Below are positions 1-5,659 of a stretch of 6,098 nucleotides of DNA, in pieces. Under the pieces are notes generated by a model that saw nothing but the letters and a program-made list of their open reading frames with translations, searched no databases and was not told where the DNA came from. The first letter of the stretch is position 1, and each line of letters opens with the position of its first letter. The DNA comes from Methanosarcinales archaeon (GTDB taxonomy: Archaea > Halobacteriota > Methanosarcinia > Methanosarcinales > Methanocomedenaceae): the NCBI GenBank assembly GCA_023136155.1, contig JAGLRT010000056.1, positions 1 through 6,098 on the forward strand, written 5' to 3'. A program made the position numbers and the translations under genes.

Positions 1-313
1 AAAAACATACACAAACTTTCAACATTAAAAGATGATGGAAGATTCCTGAAATGATTTATGCGACTTCTGATAACAGAGTGTATCCAGCTTCATGTTTTAG
101 CCTTGCTCAACAATTGGGTCTCCCTGAACACTATGTTTATAATTGTAGGTGGGATTTTTCATTCAATTCCTGTTGTAGCAAGGCATGTTAAGATTCTCGA
201 GCGGTAAGGTTTGATTGAAAGAACGAACTTTAGGAATACGCATGCCTTAAAGAGTTCTACATGTTACCCAACTTCGTTAGCACAACAATCTTTCTATATT
301 GAAACATGAAATG
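1..313. other. Left-edge region without an intact gene
   Basis: This stretch lies downstream of the operon's last gene and carries no long open frame on either strand. The one notable thing in it is the interrupted plus-strand frame at 58-309, annotated separately as a possible regulator relic. A second short plus-strand frame starts at ATG 51 and runs about 46 codons, but it has no recognisable domain. I see no tRNA, no rRNA, no CRISPR-like repeats, and no strong T-tract terminator for the operon on the minus strand just after position 314. A 7-base direct repeat (atgttac at 261 and 311) is too short to interpret. Confidence 0.6.
58..309 (+). pseudogene. Possible relic of an ArsR-like winged-helix regulator
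   Basis: A plus-strand frame opens at ATG 58, stops at TAA 205-207, and stays open in the same frame to TGA 307-309. The residues either side of the internal stop read VARHVKILER, stop, GLIERTNFRNTHALK. This resembles the DNA-recognition helix and the start of the wing in ArsR/HTH_20 regulators, where a pattern such as SRHLKxLExAGLIxR is typical. Seen directly: the frame, the stop, and the motif. Inferred: that it is a dead regulator gene. The N-terminal half (MRLLITECIQLHVLALLNNW) only loosely suggests the first helices of such a domain. There is no clear ribosome binding site, and the total length (about 83 codons) is near one winged-helix domain. It could be a chance resemblance. If real, TAA replaces the usual Ala codon of the AGLI turn. 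Confidence 0.33.
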
Positions 314-1393
314 TTACTTTATCAAATCACCTTTTCTGATCCAATATACTGCTGATAGAACCAGTACAATTGAAAATATCCCTCCGAATCCCGGCACATC
401 ATTAGTTGTAGATATATCCTGTTGTCCTGACTCCTGCAAACCCCCATCAGATGAAGAATCATATTCAACAACAAGTAGTGAGCCGGATGGTACTGCAAAA
501 TCACCGACGGCCTGGAATTGTATATTGTTCTCACCAGGATTCAAATGGGCAGTAATATCCCGTGAATCGATATCCAGACCCGGGTGTGGTATGCCGCCAT
601 AGATTCCCGACCACTCTTTTCCATTAACCTTCAGGGCATTTTCATCCCAGTTAGCTGACTGGATAATGGTCCATAATGATGCACTTTTTATCGTTGCCTG
701 GGAAATTGTCGGCTTCATTAACTCAGTGATGGTCTGCTCAGGTGTGGTATAGTATTTTGGTGAACCATCATCGTTCATCTGTGAATTGAGCATATCACAG
801 CCTTCGTTGATCCAATATTCGATATCCTTTCCATTTGTATCTGTATAGACCACGACCAATCCTATCCCGTTTAATGCAAAGAAAGCCCCGGATGGTCCGG
901 TGTTTTCCACAACAATTGTGTACGTTCCACTTCCTGTTATATGTTCAGTCACATCATATGCCCATGTACCGGACGGATAATCATATGGCCCCCATCGTTT
1001 CCTGTCGTTGTACTTTTGGTCCGGTTCAAGTTCAAAGGTGTCGAAAGTTACCTTCATGTCAGGGTATTTACCAGTTGAACCTTCACCACTCCATGTCCAG
1101 TAACTGTAAAGTCGTGCAAGTTTCACAACAGTTCCTTCAGGGATTGAAACAGTTTGATCAACGTTATAGGTATCACCGGAAAACATGTTACCGCTGTAGT
1201 CACTGTTTCCAGTGGTAAATGTAATACCACCTTTAATAGTGTCATGACTGTATGTTGATAGTGGTTTATCGGCAGCCAGACCGTTTATCTCAGGCTCCTG
1301 AGCTGCTGCAGGCATTGCAAGCAAGAATAGCAGAACAACCGACAGGATTTGAACTACATTTTGCATATCATTTATTTGACTTCTTCCGCCCAT
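314..1393 (-). CDS. DUF3344 surface protein with PGF-CTERM tail (gene D)
   Basis: This is a 359-residue exported protein and the last gene of the four-gene operon. A hydrophobic signal (about 13-31, ending MPAAAQ) is followed by a DUF3344 region (about 45-312). The family hallmarks seen are ARLYSYW (93-99), VTFDTFELE (115-123) and GLVVVYTDTNGKDIEYWINEG (178-198). A low-complexity Ser/Asp/Gly/Gln linker (312-332) leads to PGF at 334-336, a hydrophobic helix (337-352) and RK, a PGF-CTERM arrangement. Known of that tail: archaeosortase A cuts it and the protein becomes lipid-attached. The function of DUF3344 is unknown to me, so a structural or binding role at the envelope is inferred. The start at 1393 is favoured because GGAGAT lies 9 bases upstream and because it gives the signal an Arg. 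An internal ATG at 1366 is possible but would leave an uncharged signal N-terminus. The first 22 bases overlap gene C. The DUF3344 region is paralogous to that of gene B. Confidence 0.9.
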   Translation of the reverse strand: MGGRSQINDMQNVVQILSVVLLFLLAMPAAAQEPEINGLAADKPLSTYSHDTIKGGITFTTGNSDYSGNMFSGDTYNVDQTVSIPEGTVVKLARLYSYWTWSGEGSTGKYPDMKVTFDTFELEPDQKYNDRKRWGPYDYPSGTWAYDVTEHITGSGTYTIVVENTGPSGAFFALNGIGLVVVYTDTNGKDIEYWINEGCDMLNSQMNDDGSPKYYTTPEQTITELMKPTISQATIKSASLWTIIQSANWDENALKVNGKEWSGIYGGIPHPGLDIDSRDITAHLNPGENNIQFQAVGDFAVPSGSLLVVEYDSSSDGGLQESGQQDISTTNDVPGFGGIFSIVLVLSAVYWIRKGDLIK

Positions 1394-3198
1394 ATTACTA
1401 ATATCTCCTTTTGGTTTACCAATCCGGTAACATTTAATATTTCATAAGAATCTTTTTCTAAGTAAAGTTTTTCAGTATAAAGTTCTCCAGTTTCGTCTCT
1501 CATATCAGCCATTATATGTAAGCTACCGGTACCGCTATTCCTTATCAACAACGATTCAATGCCACTTGAAGTTCCCGGCATTGGTTGTTCGGGGTTTATA
1601 CTATCAGGAATCACTTCTATTGAAGCGGGAGCCTGTATGTTTGCTGACAGTTTAACATTAGAATTTATTTCTATGAAAACTGCATAAATCGAAAAATTGG
1701 TCGATCTTGCAGAAATTCGAGCTCCGTTAGACGTACTTTCCAATGGATTCCATGGAGGATCAGATAGTTCATAATATCGATATATTTCTGGAATATTCTC
1801 ATTCACTTTTGAACTGTCAAATGGCAGATCGATTATGATATATGGGTCAAACAAAGCTTTGTCTGGTCCAAACTCATAAAACTTTTCACTCACAAGAAAA
1901 ATGTTCGAATATTCAGGTGTCCCGGTTGATTCTTTAATTGTAATTTTTGTTATTGGTGTGCCATTTTGATATTTCAGTACAGTACCTTTTGGAATAAATA
2001 CAAAACAATCCAGGGTTTGATTTATCACTTTGATATCTGTAAGTGCAATCCCTTTTGCATCCACAAGTTTAGATAAATCCTCACCTGCCATCACCATCAC
2101 AACTTCGGGAAATATGGGAGGTTCAATGTCAATATCCCGATATGACACACCTTTGTAGACCGCAATGATATTATCGGAATCAGAACAATTTGTGTAGTCC
2201 TCCCCCCAGAGGTTCCAGGTTACATGTGCTTCCGGCGCTCTATGTGCACCCGCCTGTTCAGGTACCATTTGATATGAGAACACTTTCATTTCATTTGGTT
2301 TCAGGACAAACTCCCATACCAGGTCAGATTTGTTTTCGGTAACTGTCCCTTCTGCCAGTGAAAAAAATATTGGGAGGACATCGATTAATCTGGCTTTGAC
2401 CGCCCGGGTCTGGATGTTTTCCACACTAATTGAAGCATATATGTTTTTTCCTTTCATAGTCTCGGATGTTGTGATTTTTTGTATTTCAACAGGGTTCTTT
2501 ACTTCAATTTCCAGAGAATCCCCGTTGATGGATCGTGTGCCGTCAGCATTGATCCAGCTTGCCTGAACAGATATATTGTACAGACCTTTTGTCAAAGGAG
2601 AAGGAAATCTAAATTTGACTTCCTCAGACCGGTATGTCCCATCCTCAAGATTGATGATAGATGGCAGGGAATTACTCATGACCACAAGACCGTCCGGGTC
2701 AATGTCAAGTTGTAAATCATTGATTTTTACATCTCCTACGTTTCTTATCTTCATACTTACAGTAATTATCTCATCCAGGATGTATTCATCATTTTCAGTT
2801 GTGATATCCACGTCCAGATATCCTGAATCCTCAGTAGATCTCTTTGTGCCAAAAGTAATCTCAGCCTGCGGAGAGTAAATGCTGCCAAATAGCGGCAGTA
2901 CGTTAATATCAGTGACATTAATCCCCTTCATCCTGATATTATCATCTTCCAGATAATACCAGTTCGATTCATTTTGCTCAATAATGGCACCCCCTACATA
3001 TACACCGTTTTCGGACACGTTTACTGCGACTTTGCCGTACCCGTCAAATTCGACAACTGTTAATGTATAATCACCTTTTGATACTGTGGGGTTTTCCAGA
3101 CTGAGAATGAATGTGGCACTGTCCCATTCAGCAGCAGAAGCATTAGGAACACCTGCACAGATGATGAACAATGTGAGGATAAGTATCTGTTTAATCAG
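1372..3198 (-). CDS. Multi-domain COG1361/S-layer-like exoprotein, probable CTG start (gene C)
   Basis: The product is 608 residues if started at CTG 3198. That start adds LIKQILILTL upstream of the TTG at 3171 and completes a signal peptide ending ASAA (20-23). GGAGG at 3211-3207 lies 8 bases before the CTG, the frame is closed by TAG just upstream, and no ATG or GTG precedes the mature part. Domains by pattern: an S-layer-like beta domain (about 28-110, with GDYTLTVVEFDGYGKVAVNV), a CARDB-like domain (about 120-235, with ITVSMKIRNVGDVKINDLQL), a DUF11-like domain (about 245-335), a module like those preceding HFSxYAV in methanogen surface proteins (about 400-510, with EFGPDKALFDP and NFSIYAVF), and a C-terminal domain (about 520-608) ending VIWAEEVK. 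It has no C-terminal TM helix and no PGF motif. The last domain is homologous to the end of the gene at 5649-6098. The likely role is an extracellular structural protein held by partners. Domain names come from pattern memory, with no search run. Confidence 0.85.
   Translation of the reverse strand: MIKQILILTLFIICAGVPNASAAEWDSATFILSLENPTVSKGDYTLTVVEFDGYGKVAVNVSENGVYVGGAIIEQNESNWYYLEDDNIRMKGINVTDINVLPLFGSIYSPQAEITFGTKRSTEDSGYLDVDITTENDEYILDEIITVSMKIRNVGDVKINDLQLDIDPDGLVVMSNSLPSIINLEDGTYRSEEVKFRFPSPLTKGLYNISVQASWINADGTRSINGDSLEIEVKNPVEIQKITTSETMKGKNIYASISVENIQTRAVKARLIDVLPIFFSLAEGTVTENKSDLVWEFVLKPNEMKVFSYQMVPEQAGAHRAPEAHVTWNLWGEDYTNCSDSDNIIAVYKGVSYRDIDIEPPIFPEVVMVMAGEDLSKLVDAKGIALTDIKVINQTLDCFVFIPKGTVLKYQNGTPITKITIKESTGTPEYSNIFLVSEKFYEFGPDKALFDPYIIIDLPFDSSKVNENIPEIYRYYELSDPPWNPLESTSNGARISARSTNFSIYAVFIEINSNVKLSANIQAPASIEVIPDSINPEQPMPGTSSGIESLLIRNSGTGSLHIMADMRDETGELYTEKLYLEKDSYEILNVTGLVNQKEILVIWAEEVK
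1403..1410 (-). promoter_or_regulatory. Ribosome binding site of gene D
   Basis: The minus strand reads AAGGAGAT within the coding sequence of gene C. It lies 9 bases ahead of ATG 1393-1391 and so favours that start over the in-frame ATG at 1366-1364. Confidence 0.65.
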
Positions 3199-4838
3199 GT
3201 GGCTCCCCTCCTAAACCAGGAGGCAAGTGCCAATAAGACAATGCTAAGTATTACAGAAGGCCCCGTTAAAGGACTGCTGGTGTTATTACCAGGAACATTA
3301 TCATCGATTAGATCCAAATTGTCCAGACCTGGCAGAATATTTCCAGAATCAGCTCCTCTCTTGGTTCGCGTCAGTGACTTTACAAGTACGAATTCAGTTG
3401 CTGAATTGTTGGCACCGTCTATGGCACTGACGATAATCTTATTGTAACCGTATACCAGTGGGACCGGTGAACTCCATGTAGTCCCGGAAGTATCAATCTT
3501 AGCTCCATTGACAAGTACTGTAATGTCATCATTCGTATCTTCAACGGTTCCGCTGATTGCAATCGTATCCGAGTCCACAATCTCCCCATCTAAGGGTTTA
3601 TCGATAGTAATCTCAGGAGGCGTGAAATCGATAACGTTCACAATCATGGGCAAATTTTTATTATTTATCTCGTTCAATTCTATTTTATTATCTTTATGGT
3701 CAACGTATACCCATAATACATGTTCGCCATCATGGTCGGGTTTCCAGTTAAAATCCACATCCCTTGTCTTTTCTGTTGTTAATGATGATATGGATGCTGT
3801 GGACACTACTTCATCATCCACATAAAGGGCCGCCTGGAAACTATAAGCCGCATCTTTGCCAATATTTTCAATAGTGGCAGTAATAGTATTGCTGATTCCG
3901 GCATATAAGGTGGGGACAGCTACATTGGATACTGTCAGGTCTGAATCTCCCTCCTCCTGGGTATGCAAGGTTAGCACGGCGAGCACCGGGTGGAGACTTG
4001 TTTCATTTCCCCGGTCGAATGTTGCCTTGTTCTCATCTTCAGCAAGATAATCTATGACATCAAAAGTCTTAATGTCAAATTTTGTCATCAAATTATTCAT
4101 TGAATTGGCAATATCATCACAGTTATCTCCGTCGCACAGTGTTTCATCATTGAAGTATAGATAGTCATTTGACTTATCCCCTGTAAGATAAACTGCAGTA
4201 AGTCTGCCAACCGTGAATTTGTCCAGTTTGATCGTTCCTGGAAACTCAGCAACTGCCTCCTCATTTGTTTTATGCAGGTTAGGATTCCCTTCATTGACCC
4301 AGTATTCAACTTCTTTACCATCCAGGTCTTCGTACACAGCCACCAACACAATTCCGTACACCCTACCATCAATATCGCCGCTGGTTGTCACCACTGCGTC
4401 TAAGGGGCCTGAAGTTGTGTTTGAAGTGACATTATAGCCTATCCAGTACACGCCAGAGCCGGAACAATAAACATCCGGATTGGTGTCATCTTTCCCTTCA
4501 AGTGTCAATGTTTCCAGTTCAATATCGTTGAACGTGACATCAATAGTGCCGGGTCGTTCATTGGTTCCCCCCCATACACCCACGTACAGTCTTGCCCATT
4601 CGACAGTACCTCCGGGCACATTAAAACTCTGGGTATAAGGTGCATTTTCAAGTCCATGGCCTCCATCGATATACACCCCACCTGTGACAGTGCTATGTTT
4701 TGCCTCCTTAAGCTGGTCTGAGTACGGGCTGCCATCGTAGTTATAGTCCGCAAGTACCGGATTAATGAAGAATAACAGTAGCATAGCTAACAGGATATTC
4801 AGGATGGTTACTTGCTGCTTTGCTTTCCTGTATGTCAT
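3195..4838 (-). CDS. DUF3344 + CARDB + Ig-like surface protein with TM tail (gene B)
   Basis: This is a 547-residue exported protein. The signal peptide covers about 1-30 (basic MTYRKAKQQ, hydrophobic core, then VLA). The DUF3344 region covers about 45-293, with WARLYVGVWGG (81-91), VTFNDIELE (101-109) and VYEDLDGKEVEYWVNEG (168-184). A CARDB domain follows at about 299-402 (LTVSNVAVPTLYAGISNTIT, then ATIENIGKDA), and a bacterial-Ig-like beta domain at about 406-487 (PPEITIDKPLDGEIVDSDTI; GYNKIIVSAIDGANNSA). A Pro/Gly/Asp linker leads to a TM helix (about 527-542) and RR. The tail resembles that of gene D (SIVLLALASWFRRG against SIVLVLSAVYWIRKG) but lacks PGF, so it is probably held by its TM helix. 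Sequons include N136, N140, N278, N477 and N518/N519. Cys125, Cys235 and Cys240 are present, the last two in CDGDNC. It starts by an ATGA overlap with gene A with no clear SD, so coupled re-initiation is likely. Its TGA overlaps gene C's CTG. Confidence 0.92.
   Translation of the reverse strand: MTYRKAKQQVTILNILLAMLLLFFINPVLADYNYDGSPYSDQLKEAKHSTVTGGVYIDGGHGLENAPYTQSFNVPGGTVEWARLYVGVWGGTNERPGTIDVTFNDIELETLTLEGKDDTNPDVYCSGSGVYWIGYNVTSNTTSGPLDAVVTTSGDIDGRVYGIVLVAVYEDLDGKEVEYWVNEGNPNLHKTNEEAVAEFPGTIKLDKFTVGRLTAVYLTGDKSNDYLYFNDETLCDGDNCDDIANSMNNLMTKFDIKTFDVIDYLAEDENKATFDRGNETSLHPVLAVLTLHTQEEGDSDLTVSNVAVPTLYAGISNTITATIENIGKDAAYSFQAALYVDDEVVSTASISSLTTEKTRDVDFNWKPDHDGEHVLWVYVDHKDNKIELNEINNKNLPMIVNVIDFTPPEITIDKPLDGEIVDSDTIAISGTVEDTNDDITVLVNGAKIDTSGTTWSSPVPLVYGYNKIIVSAIDGANNSATEFVLVKSLTRTKRGADSGNILPGLDNLDLIDDNVPGNNTSSPLTGPSVILSIVLLALASWFRRGAT
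3205..3212 (-). promoter_or_regulatory. Ribosome binding site that decides gene C start
   Basis: The minus strand reads AGGAGGGG across these bases, inside the last codons of gene B. The GGAGG core ends 8 bases before CTG at 3198-3196 and 11 before ATT at 3195-3193. No comparable motif precedes TTG at 3171. This is the main evidence that translation of gene C begins at the non-AUG codon that overlaps the stop of gene B. Confidence 0.7.
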
Positions 4839-5323
4839 AGGATTGATTCACGCTTTTTCTTTCTTATATAAAGTAATGTTCCCACACCCGCAATAACCAG
4901 TGTTAGTAATATAGCTATCATCATGTTGGAATTTGATACTGCAGCATGGACGGGGACCTTAATGCCGCTGCCCACACTGAAATCTGATTCCGGTGATGAA
5001 GATACCGCATAAACTTTAAAATCGAACTCCCCTTTCACAGACAGGGGCGGTTTTATTTTTAATATGACCTCTTTATTTTCACTTGCGCTCAGATTAAAAT
5101 TATCAGGCGAGATGTCAAACCAGTCAGCATACTCCTCATCTACATATACCTTATAATTTGAAACTTCGGTACCGGTATTTATCACGAACAGTGATTTAGT
5201 ATCCGAACCGCCAGCCTGTACACTAAAATTTAAGTTACCGGGTGTGACGCCAATCCCGATGGCTGATGCGGTTTGTGTAAATATAAAACAAAGTATGATA
5301 AATATTAATATTTTTTTGAACAT
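4835..5323 (-). CDS. Ig-like single-TM surface protein (gene A)
   Basis: This is a 162-residue membrane protein that opens the operon. It has a basic start (MFKK), a strongly hydrophobic signal ending TASA (about 1-21), one beta-sandwich domain (about 22-128, starting IGIGVTPGNLNFSV and with SENKEVILKIKPP), a TM helix (about 134-153) and RKKKR (154-158) as a stop-transfer signal. This predicts an outer-facing domain with a short cytoplasmic tail. The domain recalls COG1470/NEW3- or ASH-like folds used as scaffolds, but I do not recognise a specific family and no catalytic residues show. The ATG at 5323 is chosen because GGTGAT (5333-5328) sits just upstream and because MFKK gives a standard signal. 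In-frame GTG codons at 5335 and 5332 would add 4 or 3 residues and overlap that binding site. Its TGA overlaps the ATG of gene B (ATGA). As first gene it likely anchors or seats the larger secreted partners; that is inference. Confidence 0.88.
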   Translation of the reverse strand: MFKKILIFIILCFIFTQTASAIGIGVTPGNLNFSVQAGGSDTKSLFVINTGTEVSNYKVYVDEEYADWFDISPDNFNLSASENKEVILKIKPPLSVKGEFDFKVYAVSSSPESDFSVGSGIKVPVHAAVSNSNMMIAILLTLVIAGVGTLLYIRKKKRESIL

Positions 5324-5327
5324 TTGT

Positions 5328-5333
5328 ATCACC
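5328..5333 (-). promoter_or_regulatory. Probable ribosome binding site of gene A
   Basis: The minus strand reads GGTGAT, matching part of the archaeal SD consensus GGAGGTGAT. It lies 4 bases before ATG 5323-5321. The spacing is short for a GGTGAT core but normal when counted from the full consensus position. It argues for the ATG start over the upstream GTG codons. Confidence 0.55.
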
Positions 5334-5335
5334 AC

Positions 5336-5426
5336 TTAATATTATTGCAAACATATTGTAATACGATATTGATATATTTCTTACTATTAGATTTTTACCT
5401 CTAAGTGATCAAAACATTGGAAACAT
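5336..5426 (-). other. AT-rich leader gap between the relic and gene A
   Basis: This short gap separates the decayed domain copy from gene A. It holds the candidate TATA/BRE (5371-5386) and a very AT-rich stretch downstream of it. I find no palindrome long enough to call an operator and no open frame. Confidence 0.5.
5371..5386 (-). promoter_or_regulatory. Candidate archaeal promoter (BRE/TATA) of the operon
   Basis: On the minus strand AAATATAT (5379-5372) is preceded by a purine-rich GTAAG (5384-5380), resembling a TATA box with a BRE. Transcription would start roughly 25 bases downstream, near 5350, leaving a short leader of about 25 bases before gene A. The whole gap is AT-rich, so a TATA-like string could occur by chance. 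Its position directly ahead of the first gene, and after a probable terminator of the previous gene, is the supporting context. Confidence 0.45.
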
Positions 5427-5603
5427 TCAAACTTTAGATATCCAGAAGGTAAGTTTTCCTTCCCGTATCCCCACTTCTGTGTAGTCATCTGGTATGCTTT
5501 CTGTGCCCGGAACACAAGTGTGCCTTTGCTCCCATGCCTGAATTAAACCTATAAACCATCAGCGCAGCCAGTACAGAATCCAAGTAGTTTTCATCTTTTA
5601 TGT
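5427..5603 (-). pseudogene. Decayed duplicate of the C-terminal WAE-ending domain
   Basis: From CCA 5492 to TGA 5427 the minus strand encodes PDDYTEVGIREGKLTFWISKV. Aligned without gaps to the last 21 residues of the gene at 5649, 10 positions are identical (P, D, Y, T, G, G, L, W, K, V) and the stop falls at the same place. The DNA also matches, with GACTACACAG shared exactly. The frame is open only back to a TGA at 5561-5559 and has no usable start. Further upstream the resemblance appears to continue in another frame (about 5603-5512, e.g. LDSVLAALMVYRFNS), with a shared GGCxxxGG-like stretch then AAAGGCA, implying a frameshift; that part is weaker. It sits just downstream of the related gene, so tandem duplication followed by decay is the simplest reading. 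Another possibility is that a longer ancestral gene was broken here. Confidence 0.7.
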
Positions 5604-5621
5604 TTCCACACTAATAATAAT

Positions 5622-5659
5622 CAAACAAAAAAGAAAGAAAGAAGGTCATCAGACCTTCT
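5622..5659 (-). terminator. Hairpin plus T-tract terminator overlapping a stop codon
   Basis: A perfect 8-base inverted repeat (AGAAGGTC at 5659-5652 and GACCTTCT at 5647-5640 on the minus strand) encloses a 4-base loop. It is followed directly by a T-rich run (TTCTTTCTTTTTTGTTT, 5639-5623). The stem contains the last codons of the upstream gene, and the TGA stop (5651-5649) lies in the loop and stem edge. Archaeal termination depends mainly on the T-tract, which is present; the hairpin makes it look like an intrinsic terminator. It should separate the upstream gene from the operon. Confidence 0.7.

Noticed and set aside
51..191. 46-codon plus-strand frame from ATG 51
   Set aside because: It has many Cys and no recognisable domain. 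The overlapping frame from ATG 58 gives the more meaningful motif, and neither has a clear binding site.
303..315. Small inverted repeat (aacat-gaa-atgtt) at the stop of gene D, considered as operon terminator
   Set aside because: The stem is only 5 A/T-rich pairs, and no T-tract follows on the minus strand.
306..602. 98-codon plus-strand open frame at the end of gene D
   Set aside because: It is antisense to the PGF-CTERM region of gene D, has no recognisable domain and no ribosome binding site.
835..1218. 127-codon plus-strand open frame opposite gene D
   Set aside because: It lies wholly inside the well-supported DUF3344 gene and has a low-complexity, Cys/His-rich translation with no domain. 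It is an antisense shadow.
3508..3825. 105-codon plus-strand open frame opposite the CARDB/Ig part of gene B
   Set aside because: Its composition reflects the reverse complement of Ser/Thr/Asp-rich beta domains. The minus-strand gene explains the region.
5323..5335. Upstream GTG start at 5335 for gene A
   Set aside because: It would place the start inside the GGTGAT binding site. The ATG at 5323 gives a cleaner MFKK signal peptide.
5627..5643. aaaagaaagaaagaa purine repeat considered as a microsatellite
   Set aside because: It is short and is better explained as the complement of the T-rich tract of the terminator.
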